Made by a program: the position numbers and the translations under genes
In this document: one piece after another, positions 32,511 through 43,109 of the stretch
Layout: the number at the start of each line of letters is the position of its first letter
Numbering within the stretch: the first letter of the stretch is position 1
The notes under the pieces: generated by a model
The model's database searches: none
What the model saw: only the letters and a program-made list of their open reading frames with translations
What the model was told of the DNA's origin: nothing
NCBI GenBank assembly: GCA_023525975.1
Contig: JAKNSE010000037.1
Span: 4,446,501-4,510,500, forward strand
Origin: Smallanthus sonchifolius
Lineage: Eukaryota; Streptophyta; Magnoliopsida; Asterales; Asteraceae
Direction of reading: 5' to 3'
DNA length: 64,000 bases

Positions 32511-34214
32511 GGAATTCATTTGGAAGATATAGTGGCTCATGTTAGTCAAGCCTTTCTTGCTGAGGTTCATCCTGAAGAAGGAAGTGAAAGTGGTTCTTCT
32601 GATAATGATTCTTTAGTTTCTGGGAGTATGAATGATAGTGATGACTCACTGCCTCAGATGAGTGCACCAAAGTTCTCAAATGAAGAGTTATTACAGACTA
32701 CAGCTGCTGGAAATGTTACTGAGAAGATTGTTGATATGCTGGCTGAAGGAAATGCATTCATGGCTGACTCTACGAAGGTAAATCAACTTGATCCTTGTTT
32801 AAAATGCATTGATTTAGAATTTAAAGTTACCAGACTGTGTGATGATAACACAAATTTGATATGTGACATGAAATATATGTACACATCAAACCAAAAGCTA
32901 AAACAAAATGAAACTGTTTTGAAAACTAAAGTTGATTCTTTGAGAAATGATATAAAAGTTTTGAAACACAAAGTGAATGAACAAGCTTTTCGTCTTGATG
33001 TATCATATTCTGATTATGAAAAGAAAATTAATGAACTTGTATTGTCACAGTCTGAGATAACTAAATTGACAAGAAAGCTTGAAAATTATAAGAATTCTAG
33101 TTTTTTGCTGGACTATTATAATGATAAAGCCTCAGGAAAGAAAGTTGTTGGTGGGGTTGGTTATTGTCCTGATGATTGTGTTGATGATGATGAAGTTAAA
33201 GGTGGTGTTGGTTTTTGTCCACCATTTAATGCAAATTATACTCAGAGTGTAGTTGAGGAGGTGTTGGTTGAAGATCTAGAACCAAAAACAGTATTGAAAA
33301 TCAATCTTGTTACTGGGAATGATATGGTTTATGATGATTCAACTGATGATGATGTATTTGACTCTGAAAGAGTTGAAGGCACCGTGAAAGAATGTAAGAA
33401 TGTGGACCCAATTGTGGTTAAAAATGTCACCAGAGACAGGTGCATACTTACTGAACCAGATGATGAGAGTGAACAATCAAAACCTAAATCAAATTTTAAA
33501 CCAGTTAAAATATTTGTTAGTGGAGGTTTGGATTCCCAGGAGACAAACCAGATTGAGAATATCTCAAATCTTGATTTTTGTAAGAAAAAACTTGTTGGAG
33601 AATCTCCTAAGGTTGTTCATTCATCAAACACTATTTCTCAGTGTTCATCATCTAATTCTTTCAAGGTTCCTAAAGAAAAATATGTGCGTGTTTACAAGGA
33701 AAAACGTTCGTGTTTTCATTGTGACATTGTTGGTCATATCATGAAAGACTGTCCAAACAAAAATCCGGGTAAGCGACCGAAAAATCCTAAGTTGGCACGT
33801 TCTTTTGTGATTCCACTGACAAAATCTGTACATATGACTGTGGATAGTGAGGTAAAGAAGCCTGATGTTCATTCTGCTTCTGAATATGTGAAAGATGATT
33901 TAGTGAAGGTTGTGAAATCAGTGGATCCTACTCATCCAAAAGAAAAATTATCAAGACCACAAAGACGTCGAAGAAATAAACGTTTGAGAAAACTTCTTGA
34001 ACAAACAATGGTAACTGACAAGGTTAAGGTAGTGAATGTGACTGAAAAGGTTCCAGTTACATCAAAATGGAAACCAAAATCTAATGTTTCTAGTTTGGAA
34101 ACAAAATCTCCTAAAATCCAGGAGAAATATGATTGTGTTTTAAAAGAAATTGTTTATTTTGATGAGTCTGGACGACCCAAGACCACAATGGCTTGGGTCT
34201 ATATTACTAAATAA
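32511..34214 (+). CDS. copia-2 Gag extension with coiled coil and second zinc knuckle
   Basis: An uninterrupted frame of about 567 codons follows directly in frame with Gag after the UAG. It has an acidic Ser-rich start (GSESGSSDNDSLVSGSMNDS), a Lys/Asn-rich coiled-coil-like stretch (about 32860-33110), an acidic middle and a second CCHC, CFHCDIVGHIMKDC (33711-33752). A basic segment (RPQRRRRNKRLRKLLEQ, about 33960) follows, then the tail YFDESGRPKTTMAWVYITK and TAA at 34212-34214. With no start codon needed, it would be made by readthrough of the UAG as Gag-X. I know no assigned function; nucleic-acid binding is suggested by the knuckle and basic patch. Confidence 0.7.
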   Translation, partial: GIHLEDIVAHVSQAFLAEVHPEEGSESGSSDNDSLVSGSMNDSDDSLPQMSAPKFSNEELLQTTAAGNVTEKIVDMLAEGNAFMADSTKVNQLDPCLKCIDLEFKVTRLCDDNTNLICDMKYMYTSNQKLKQNETVLKTKVDSLRNDIKVLKHKVNEQAFRLDVSYSDYEKKINELVLSQSEITKLTRKLENYKNSSFLLDYYNDKASGKKVVGGVGYCPDDCVDDDEVKGGVGFCPPFNANYTQSVVEEVLVEDLEPKTVLKINLVTGNDMVYDDSTDDDVFDSERVEGTVKECKNVDPIVVKNVTRDRCILTEPDDESEQSKPKSNFKPVKIFVSGGLDSQETNQIENISNLDFCKKKLVGESPKVVHSSNTISQCSSSNSFKVPKEKYVRVYKEKRSCFHCDIVGHIMKDCPNKNPGKRPKNPKLARSFVIPLTKSVHMTVDSEVKKPDVHSASEYVKDDLVKVVKSVDPTHPKEKLSRPQRRRRNKRLRKLLEQTMVTDKVKVVNVTEKVPVTSKWKPKSNVSSLETKSPKIQEKYDCVLKEIVYFDESGRPKTTMAWVYITK

Positions 34215-34228
34215 TTTTCTCTCATTGT

Positions 34229-37200
34229 ATGCAGGGAACTCCAAGGAGGACTGTTGGCAACCATTGGTATGTTGATAGTGGATGTTCTCGGCATATGATG
34301 GGTAATCTTAACTTATTGGAAAATGTGAAAGAAATCCAAGGTGGATATGTTGCATTTGCGGGTAAGAAAGGAGGAAATATTTCTGGCCAAGGAACTGTTT
34401 CAAATGGAAGATTGAGCTTTGAGAAAGTCAACTATGTTGAGCAGCTTGAACATAATTTGTTATCTGTTTCACAAGTCTGTGATAAAGATTTCTCATTTCA
34501 TTTTAACAAATCAGAATGTTTGGTTCTAAAGCCAGGATTTATGATACCTGAAGAGTGGATACTTATGCGAGCACCTCAAAAGAATGATACATATATGCTC
34601 GACATGAGCACGGCAACGACAATGTCATCTGTTCTGACTTGTCTTCTTTCGAATGCTTCCGCGTCTGATTCAACTTTGTGGCACTGGAAAATGGCTCATA
34701 TAAATTTCAGAAAAATGAACTATCTTGTCAAAAATGAGTTGATTTCTGGTGTTCCTGTTATGAGATTTCATGTGAATGAAGACTGTATTCCATGCAAGAA
34801 AGGAAAGCAGCACAGGAAGTCTCATCCTTCAAAGTTGACTAATTCAATTGTGACTCCTTTAGAGTTGTTTCATATGGATTTATTCGGACCTATTAGTGTC
34901 AAAAGTGAAGGCGGAAAATCTTATTGTTTGGTTGTGACTGATGATTACTCGAGGTTTTCTTGGGTAAAATTTCTAGCTTCTAAGGATGAAACCGCTGAAA
35001 TTCTGAAATTTCTAATTGTGGGACTTGAGAAGTTGTTCAATTTACAAGTCAGGAGAATTCGGAGTGATAATGGCACAGAATTCAAGAACGGGAATTTGGG
35101 TTTATTCTGTTTGACGAAAGGTATTCATCATGAATTCAGTGCTCCTTATGTTCCTCAACAGAATGGTGTTGCTGAACGGAAAAATCGAACTCTTATTGAG
35201 ACGGCTCGTACAATGTTGTCTGATTCAAAACTACCGGTTACTTTTTGGGAAGAGGCTGTTAATACAGCGTGCCATGTTCTCAATAGGGTTTTGACCGTGA
35301 AGAAACACAATAAAACCTGTTATGAATTGCTGAACAATCGAAAGCCTAATCTGGCGTATCTTTTGCCCTTTGGGAATCCATGTACCTTGTTAAAGACTCG
35401 CGATGTTCCTAGTAAAATCAGCTCTAAGGCGATTGAGGGAATTTTCTTGGGATACGTTGCTAATTCTCACAATAAGAGAGTGTTTAACAAAGAATCACGT
35501 GAAATTGAAGAATGGTTGCATATTGACTGTGATAATCGTTCTGTTCCTCAAGATGCAAAAGGTCCTTCTTGGGCATTTGATTATGATGCATTATTCAGAT
35601 CTTTCAATGCTGCTCCTGAATTTTCTCCTGCTGAAGCTGAAATATTTTATCAGTCCTACTGCAATGATGATTCAATTGTCGATCCGCGTTCGGTTATTCC
35701 GATTGTTGATACTCCTTCAGTTGATCCGAATGTAGCTTCAACTTCGGGTACAACACAACATGATGACTCTGACGATGATGAAACTGTGTTTCAGGAGTCT
35801 TCAAATGATATTCAGAATATAGTTGATGATTCATCAGTGTCAGCATCGGTTGAGGGGGAGTTGCCTTCAAATCTTGATGCTGTTATTCAAGCTTCAGATA
35901 TTCCTCAATCTCGTGTGCATAAGAACCATCCTACTGAAAATATTATTGGTGATTTGAATGCTGGTGTTCAAACGAGACATCGTACACTTGCAGAAAATTC
36001 TTGTTTGTATGCTCAGATTGTGGATACGGGTATCTTGGAGACATGTTTACATGCTTGCTTTATTTCTCAAACAGAGCCTAAGAATGTGTCTGAGGCTTTG
36101 GATGATGATTGTTGGATTGAGGCCATGCAAGAAGAATTGGCTCAATTTGATAAATTACATGTTTGGGACTTGGTTGATTTACCCCAAGGTTCAAGATCTA
36201 TTGGCACGAAATGGGTTTTCAAATGTAAACGTGATGATCGTGGAGTTGTGGTACGTAATAAAGCGAGATTAGTTGTCCAAGGTTTTAATCAGCAAGAGGG
36301 AGTTGATTACACTGAAGTTTACGCGCCAGTTGCGAGGATTGAGGCAATTCGTTTGTTTCTTGCTTATGCTTCTTTCAAGGGTTTCAAAGTTTTCCAGTTG
36401 GACGTAAAAAGTGCTTTTCTGTATGGAAAGGTTAAGGAAGAGGTGTATGTGAAACAACCGCCTGGTTTTGAAGATCCCAAGTTTCCTGAAAAGGTGTTTA
36501 AATTGGATAAGGCGTTATATGGTCTTCATCAGGCTCCTCGTGCTTGGTACGAAACTCTGTCGGTGCATTTACTTGATAATGGATTTGAGCATGGTCAAAT
36601 TGATTCTATCCTTTTCATCAGAAAAGAAGGGGGAGATTTATTACTTGTCCAAATCTATGTTGATGACATAATTTTTGGCTCGACGAATGTTGAATTATGT
36701 AAAGACTTTGAAAGATTGATGAAGTTGAAATTCGAGATGAGCAGCATGGGAGAATTATCGTTCTTTTTGGGTCTTCAGGTTGATCAAAAGGATGATGGTT
36801 TTTATATTCATCAAACGAAGTATGTTGCTGATATTCTCAAGAAGTTTAATATGGAAAATTCTTCAGCTTCAAACACTCCAATTCCAATTAATCACAAACT
36901 AGATTCTGACCTGAAAGGGAAAGAGGTGGATTGTCGGTTATATAGAGGAATGATCGAGTCTTTGATGTATTTGACAGCGTCACGTCCAGATATCATGTTC
37001 GCAGTATGCTTATGTTCAAGATTTCAGTCTAAACCGAAGGAATCTCATTTGATTGTTGTAAAGCGAATTTTTAGATACTTAAAGGGTAAACCAAGGTTGG
37101 GATTATGGTATCCAATTAATTCTGACTTTGAATTTAAAACTTTTACAGATTCAGATTATGGAGGTTGAGGTCTTGACAGAAAATCTACATCTGGTGGTTG

Positions 37201-37600
37201 TCAATTTCTTGGGAATAGACTTGTATCCTGGCAATGCAAAAAGCAAACCTCAGTTGCAATTTCAACATGTGAAGCAGAATATATTGCTGCAGCCAGTTGT
37301 TGTTCTCAAATCCTATGGATTCAACAGCAGTTGAGGGATTATGGTTTGAACTATACAGGGACACCAATGATGATTGATAACACAGCCACCATGTCAATAA
37401 CAACAAATCCAGTGAAACATTCAAAAACAAAGCACATAGAAATTCGACATTATTTTATTCGTGATTGTGCAGAGAAGAAGCTAATTGAGTTGATAAAAGT
37501 TCATACGGATGACAATTTTGCTGACTTATTTACCAAAGCATTCGATCGATCACGGTTTGAATTCCTTACTCAAATGATTGGTATGCTTAATCCAACATGA
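34229..37600 (+). pseudogene. pol: copia-2 Pol: protease, integrase, RT, RNase H; one stop
   Basis: The frame opens at 34229 (MQGTPRRT), -1 relative to the Gag extension. Protease active site WYVDSGCSRHMMG (Asp at about residue 16). GAG-pre-integrase WHWKMAHINF ... CIPCKKGKQH. Integrase Asp217 (HMDLFGP), Asp280 (RSDNGTEF) and Glu316 (VAERKNRTL); the last two are 36 apart. RT has VWDLVDLPQGSRSIGTKWVF, YGLHQAPRAWYETL and YVDD at about residue 810. RNase H is interrupted by TGA at 37166-37168 (a Cys codon in relatives, DSDYGG*GLDRKST) and then continues in frame to 37600. Nearly intact, thus recent. Confidence 0.92.
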
Positions 37601-39505
37601 TAAAAGGTTTTTCAAAAAGGTTTTTCATGGAAGTTTTTCTTTTAGTTTTATAGATTATTTATCAGTAAGTAGTTTTATGCTTTACTTTTAGATAGTTTAC
37701 TTGCTTTCTAAATAAAAAAAATAAAAAAAATTTCAAACAAATTGAAAAAGATAAAATCGAAACTGCTTGAAGTTAAAGAAGAAATGATAGTACATCAGTA
37801 GGAGATCACATATTCATGACCATAGATTGACTACCGGGTGTTTGTATTTATGATTGTGCTTACTTGATTTGATCTAAACTTCTAAAGTCTGCATAAACAA
37901 GAAATGATAGCTTCATGACTGCATGACATTTTACAGTTAAATATTAATTTGGATATTTGCATGTAATTTGAATTGTCAACAGGCCAGAAGCGTTTTTAGT
38001 CCATTAGTAATGTGAAAACATAATGTTCTATGTTACAATTGTGATTTGAACCCATGGTATGCCGGGTGTGTGTGTTAAAAAATCATTATCAGATAAAGAA
38101 TATGAGACTTTAAGTATTTCATGAGAACATTATCGGACTGTATTGATTAGCACAATGTTTCAGTTCACTTTACTGCCCATGTCTCGAAAAGCATGCAATG
38201 TGAAGTTGGACTAAGATATGTTTCTGACAACATCTGTTGGAACATATACTCACCCTTGGATCATTATCTTGATTCCAATGAATATATCCAGATAACAGTT
38301 GGATCTCGCTACCCTATGTCATTGAATCAATCGATTCCTTGATCAATCTTTTATTGAAGAAGTCTATTGGTATAATCTTTCTGTTGAGATGAATCATGAT
38401 ATTACATCCAAACCAAGCTATATGAATCATTCGATTCTGAATCATTCGATTCTGAATCATTCTGAATCATTCTGATTCAATATATCCTTCGGGATCTGCT
38501 TTCATTGATGTGCTAATTGAGATAGTCTCATCCTGGAGATTGATCTAAACTTTGCGTGAGTTTCATTATGTCTTGAAGATAATGCAATTTAAATTTTTGT
38601 TGGCATATTTGTGGGGTACACATTGTTTTTCATATAAATGGTACTAACTCACAAGAATGTGGGATAAAAACGCTTGTAGTTTCAAATTTTATAATGCTGA
38701 CAACTTGAATTGACATGTAGTATATTGCAAATTCGGTATGAATAAGTTAGCATGTCATGATCTGATCTTGTTTACTTTGAAGTTTATCGCGTATCATTTC
38801 ATAGTTTTCTGAAAATGGAAAAGGTCAATAGTCAAAAATCATGAAAAAGAAGAAGTGATATATGTGAGGTGTAAATGTTTGATTAGAAAATTCAAAAGAT
38901 CTTAGAAAGTGTTTGCTGAAATATGAAAAGAAAAATCTGATACACAAAATGTGTGTTTGTTGGTCAAAATATCTGTAATTTGCAGAATACCATAGGTCAA
39001 CCCTTAGATCTGCTAGGGAGTTTTTTTTTAAATTGAGTATGTGATACATCAAAAATGCTGATATGATCTTCATACTCGCAGTGTTCGACCAAAAATATGT
39101 GTTTCTGTATGTACAGAGAAAATCCAAAAAGATTTTGATTTTAGTTCTTATATTGATTACTGCTTTAATTCATCAGAAAAATTCAAAAAGATTTTAGTGT
39201 GTTTTAGCATAAAGTTTGAAAATTTAAAAAAAAAAATATGTTCTTTACTTTTTCATTTGTCTTTTCTAAGAAAAATTCAAAAAGATTTTGTTTTAATACT
39301 CCATGAAAAATTCATATAATTTTGAATTGAGATTAATGTATAGGTTGCAAGTTTATGAGGGATCCTCCTCCCGATATAATACTTGATTGAAGGACTTTAC
39401 AGGACGAAACGTCTAGTTCAAAGGATATGTGCAAAAAGCTTTTTGTCAATGAACTGGAAAAACGAGACTTGAAGATAAAGACCAAGCTGTTGTCAAGAGG
39501 GAGTC
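37601..39505 (+). other. 1.9 kb non-coding 3' region of copia-2
   Basis: No ORF of interest lies between Pol and the 3' LTR. It contains short tandem words (gattctgaatcattc at 38420-38475) and three copies of a gaaaaattcaaaaagatttt motif (about 39118, 39177, 39271). A PPT-like tcaagagggagtc lies at 39493-39505 directly before the 3' LTR. Confidence 0.75.
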
Positions 39506-40006
39506 TGTTGGAGCATGTTTTGTGACAACAAGCCTTGTTATAGATTAGTCTTTATGTTTAACGTTTTGTTAGTTTTGTATTGTATAAGTACAAGTTTGCT
39601 TAGGCGAACTTATCAAGTTCACCTAGTATAGTTTAGGCGAACTTATTATGTTCGCCCGGACTAAGCCTGGACTAAGAGAGGCGAACTTAACAAGTTCGCC
39701 TAGTGCAGAGTGAAGCGAACTTATTAAGTTCGCCTAACTCAGTGTTTTGTCTATAAATAGAGTCGATTGCAGTGAGAACAGTAGAGATATACAATATATA
39801 GAAGAGACAGACGAGAGGAGATATTCTGTAATCGTGCGTGACTATTTTGAGATAATACAAGAAGCGTTAATCGAAATCGTGTCTTGTGTGACTGTGTTAT
39901 ATTCAGCGTTATTCGAGACGTACGTTTACGATAGGATTCTGCACTTCGTATTCATATTACGTGTTTGACAACAGATATCGATCAGATAGACCCGCAGGGA
40001 CCTACA
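39506..40006 (+). repeat. 3' LTR of copia-2 (501 bp)
   Basis: TGTTGGAGCATG...GGGACCTACA, full length. Four palindromic words (39603-39734) precede TATAAATA (39752-39759). Confidence 0.95.
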
Positions 40007-40630
40007 GATTAAACTGGTCACAAAAAAAATATTTCTTTGTAGTTTAAATTTGTACAATTTTAATTTATTTTTATGCACAAATTTAGGGGGAGAATCAAGA
40101 AATATACAAATAGAGTCTGCTGTTAATTTCTAGAGTCAAGAAAAATACAAAAATAGTCTGCTTTAAATTTCTAGAGTCAAGATAAATACAAAAAGAAAAA
40201 TACAAAAAGAGTATGCTTTCGATTTATAGAGTCAAAAAAAAATACAAAAAAGAGTCTGCCTTCAGTTCATTTAAAAGAAAAATACAAAAAATTGTCTGTG
40301 TCTGAGTCGAAAGTTTTGCAATTAAATGGGAAGTGATATGAATGATCGTTTCTTAAGGCTAGGATCAACACATGTAAGGCAATAAATTTAAAAGAGTAGG
40401 ATCAATGTTGGATATGTTGATAGGCTTTGCATGTGATATACTTGAAAAAAATAATCTTATGGCCTTAGTGCGGAACATCTCATAGATTAGTGTAATTTGT
40501 TATTCCTGCTAATAATAGAGAACTTAAACATAAAGGTTGATGAACTGTGGATAACCCTTGTTCTATTGGGATTGCACTAACCGGGACCCTTCACAAACGG
40601 GTTGCGAGCTGACTTGATACAAGTCTGTAA
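40007..40630 (+). other. 3' tail of copia-1, non-coding, with tandem motif
   Basis: It resumes the copia-1 sequence after the right TSD gatta. From about 40090 to 40295 it holds five or so repeats of gaaaaatacaaaaagagtctgc separated by tttctagagtcaa. A purine run atttagggggagaatc (about 40080-40096) could be the PPT, but no LTR follows it directly. Nothing coding. Confidence 0.65.
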
Positions 40631-41266
40631 TACTACATATATATATATATGGGTGAGTTCACTAAAAAACTCATTTTCATGAGAAAACCAAAAAACTCCT
40701 GCTGCATATGTGTAGTACACCCTAAAACCCAACCCACCTCCAAAAACGTAACCCCCCACCCCACCCCCACCCAAAAACCTAAACCCACCCAACCCACCCC
40801 CCAAAAACCTAAACCCCCCACCCACCCCCCAAAAACCTAAACTCCACACCCAACCCCACCCCTCCAAAAACCTAAACTAAACCCAAAAACTAAACCAAAA
40901 AGCCTAACCCACCCCCAAAAACCTAATCCCCCCACCCCACCCCCACCCAAAACCCTAACCTCACCCCACCTACCCCCTCACCCACCCCCCAAAATACTAC
41001 ACCCCCCACCCACCCCCCAAAAACCTAAACCCCCCACCCCTAAAAAAACCTAACTTAAAAGCTAAACTAAACCCAAAAAACTAAACCCAGAAGCTAAACC
41101 CACTACTTTTCGAGTTTTTTTTTAAACGAGGACGACGTGGGAAACAAGGTCTCCGAAGAAGTTTTTTAATTTTTGATTTATTTTTTGAGTTATAATTTTT
41201 TTTTTTTTACCTTAAATAAGGAGTTTTTTGGTTTTCTCATGAACATTGAGTTTCTTATGATCCTTC

Positions 41267-41275
<9 letters not shown>
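40631..41275. mobile_element. (TA)n-flanked inverted-repeat element with telomere-like repeats, copy 1
   Basis: Terminal inverted repeats of about 35-45 bp: left gagttcactaaaaaactcat ... tcatgagaaaaccaaaaaac (about 40653-40700), right ggagttttttggttttctca ... gaacattgagtttctta (about 41221-41260). Both ends abut (TA)n runs. The interior is a C-rich minisatellite of ccaaaaacctaaaccccccaccc type, then a short unique part (41100-41220). No transposase frame. It resembles a microsatellite-targeting MITE or foldback element. Confidence 0.6.
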
Positions 41276-41307
<32 letters not shown>

Positions 41308-41310
41308 TAT
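41276..41310. repeat. (TA)n microsatellite between the two inverted-repeat elements
   Basis: An almost pure TA run of about 40 bp separates two oppositely oriented copies and forms the centre of a large palindrome. Confidence 0.9.
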
Positions 41311-41755
41311 ATATATAGGGGAAATATCATAAGAAAACTCAATGTTAATGAGAAAACCAAAACACTACTAATTTAAGGTAAAAATAAAAAATAAAAATAA
41401 AATCATAACTCAAAAAATAAATCAAAAATTAAAAAACTGCTTCGGAGACCTTGTTTCCCACGTCGTCCTCGTTAAAAATAATAATAATAAAAAAAACTCG
41501 AAAAGTAGTGGGTTTAGCTTTTGGGTTTAGTTTAGCTTTTGTGTTAGGTTTTTGGAGGGGTGGGGTGGGGGTTTATGTTTTTGGGGGGTGGTTGGGGGGT
41601 TTAGGTTTTGGGGGGGTGGGTGATGGGGTCGGTGGGGTGGGGTTTGGTTTTTGGGTGGGGGTAGGTTAGGCTTTTTGGTTTAGTTTTTGGGTTTAGTTTA
41701 GGTTTTTGGAGGGGGTGGGGTGGGGTGGGGGGTTTAGGTTTTTGGGGGGTGCGTG
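41311..41755. mobile_element. inverted-repeat element with telomere-like repeats, copy 2 (truncated)
   Basis: It begins aggggaaatatcataagaaa and reads as the reverse complement of the right part of copy 1 (shared tcggagaccttgtttcccac and acgtcgtcctcgtt blocks). It continues into a G-rich minisatellite (ggtttaggtttttggggggt). Its far terminus is missing because copia-D is joined at about 41756. Confidence 0.6.
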
Positions 41756-42195
41756 TGTGACTCCCTTTGATTTGTTGATATTCAAGGATAAAGTCTTCAA
41801 TCACTCTCTGAATTGGCGGAATCAATTCAGAAATCTAAGTCACACCGAAATGATCAAATCAAATATGAACAATATGGATACTAACAATAACACAAGATGC
41901 ATATAATCATGATGATTATCTTCATTAATCCAACAATGTAATCAAGAATTAACAGCAAAAACACACAGAAATTCTCTTTGATAAATTTGCAAATCACAAT
42001 ACAAATGAGAATCGTTCCTTGAAATACAAAAGACAAAACTATTTATACTAAAGAGTTTCGATCGAAATCTTCTGATCGAAAAGTGTTTTCGACCGAAAAC
42101 ACTTTCCGACCGAAAACTTAAAGTTTTCGACCGAAAACTCTAAAGTTATACAAAACTAAATATAATTGATTTCTATGGACTATTAGGTTCCAACA
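41756..42195 (-). repeat. 3' LTR of copia-D (about 440 bp)
   Basis: On the minus strand it starts TGTTGGAACCTAATAGTCC at 42195. TATAAATA lies at 42047-42040, and palindromic words based on TTTTCGACCGAAAA lie between 42055 and 42138, immediately upstream of the TATA box. The far end (near gggagtcaca, 41756-41765) is a guess because no partner LTR is seen. Confidence 0.65.
42055..42138 (-). repeat. palindromic word array upstream of the copia-D TATA box
   Basis: Words: 42055-42067 (TTTCGATCGAAA core), 42084-42101, 42103-42117 and 42123-42138, built on TTTTCG / CGAAAA arms around AC or AT. The nearest word ends about 7 bp upstream of TATAAATA (42047-42040, minus strand). Confidence 0.9.
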
Positions 42196-42207
42196 ATCTC
42201 CCCCTAG
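42196..42207 (-). promoter_or_regulatory. polypurine tract of copia-D
   Basis: CTAGGGGGAGAT on the minus strand, directly before the LTR start TGTTGGAACC. Confidence 0.85.
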
Positions 42208-42226
42208 ACCACAGAACATCAATTCT

Positions 42227-42700
42227 TCACATGTTGTCTTTTGTAGGATTGGTTTTGGCTTTAACTTTTAGCTTCTTAGCATCCAGAGCAGCAAGTCTCT
42301 TCTTGATCACCTCAGCTTCATGTCTTCTTGACAAACATCGAGCCACGACTCTCATATACAACTTTGCCTCAGCTTTAATATTCGTGCTCATATCAAACCT
42401 GATAGGATTTTTGTACAAAATCTTCAGATCTTCATCAGAAAAGCTAAACAAATCAACCGGATCAAAAACTCTGACTTCTGGTGAATGATCCTGCATAATC
42501 ACAGCTTCATGTGTTCTGCTATCATACATCCACTTCTTGAAGCTTTTGATGAACGTCTCTTTACGTGCTGGGATGTATACAGTTGAAACTGTATCAGCTG
42601 GCTTCACAATGTATCTAAACCTTCTCTTGCCATCTTTATCATTTCTTTTCAACTTTTTGCATTCAAGCACCTGTGGCTTGAAGTTTTCAAACTTAGCTTT
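42227..42700 (-). pseudogene. copia-D post-pol ORF, C-terminal part
   Basis: The frame runs from the insertion point (42700) to TGA/TAG near 42227, about 155 codons: LKRNDKDGKRRFRYIVKPAD ... SPEVRVFDPVDLFSFSDEDL ... RVVARCLSRRHEAEV. Its first 15 codons (KAKFENFKPQVLECK) are repeated at 56140-56187 on the other side of the Athila, showing that this was one gene before the insertion. It lies between pol and the PPT, where some plant copia elements carry an additional or env-like ORF. Function unknown. Confidence 0.7.
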
Positions 42701-42936
42701 TGATGTATTGAAATATACATTCTTTTATCGTGTACAGTTTGTATAATTTCGTTAGTGTTAGTTTGGTTTTCGTCAGAATTTGCGTACTTCTAATCAATTG
42801 CGTTTTGCAGGTCTTGAATCGTAGAAATAGCTGAAAAGTGAGGAAAACAAGCTGAAACATGAAAAAGTCGAGTCCTGGAACGTATTGGAGTGCTCGGGAG
42901 CTGAAGTGCGTTGAAAGTGTTGGAAAAGTGTCTTCT

Positions 42937-43059
42937 GGCGGGCCGCGACAATAGATTCAATGTCTCTCGCGGGAGGCGAGAGACTGTTAAATGTGCTGAC
43001 ACCAAGAAGACGGTCGCGGGTCGCGACTAACATGGAGCATTTTATCGCGCCCCGCGAGA
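42937..43059 (+). repeat. CGCGGG-type palindromic words upstream of the Athila TATA box
   Basis: Words ggcgggccgcgac (42937), ctctcgcgggaggcgagag (42964), gtcgcgggtcgcgac (43013) and tcgcgccccgcgaga (43045) are inverted repeats around a variable core. The last ends about 42 bp before TATAAATA. The 3' LTR has the same array at about 54695-54818. Confidence 0.92.
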
Positions 43060-43101
43060 GTGTGTTGAGCCCAGACTTTGAGCTGCTGGGTTTGGAAAAC
43101 A

Positions 43102-43109
43102 TATAAATA
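43102..43109 (+). promoter_or_regulatory. TATA box of the young Athila 5' LTR
   Basis: TATAAATA; copy in the 3' LTR at 54861-54868. Confidence 0.8.

Larger units (their letters stand above)
30283..40006 (+). mobile_element. copia-2: Ty1/copia element, nearly intact
   Basis: Bounded by LTRs 30283-30706 and 39506-40006 with perfect TSD gatta (30278-30282 and 40007-40011). It has PBS, Gag, Gag extension, PR-IN-RT-RH, a 1.9 kb 3' region and PPT. Only two extra in-frame stops were found, one in gag (TAA 31842-31844) and one in RNase H (TGA 37166-37168). The LTRs differ at about nine positions over the shared part, plus a 77-bp deletion in the 5' LTR. Confidence 0.95.
23005..40630 (+). mobile_element. 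copia-1: Ty1/copia element, decayed, split by copia-2
   Basis: Order: probable 5' LTR (23005-23296), PBS (23303), leader, gag, Gag extension, protease, integrase, RT and RNase H up to 30282, then its 3' untranslated tail from 40007 to about 40630. Copia-2 (30283-40006) is inserted just past the RNase H end with TSD gatta (30278-30282 and 40007-40011). No 3' LTR was found before the inverted-repeat elements at 40630. Numerous stops and frameshifts show it is dead. Confidence 0.85.

Noticed and set aside
40577..41825. Gly/Phe-rich and Pro-rich frames across the C-rich and G-rich repeats
   Set aside because: They are translations of the telomere-like minisatellite and have no independent support.
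42790..43102. Minus-strand frames of 71 and 102 codons in the Athila LTR, repeated near 54549-54861
   Set aside because: Antisense to the promoter and word array and present in both LTRs by duplication only.
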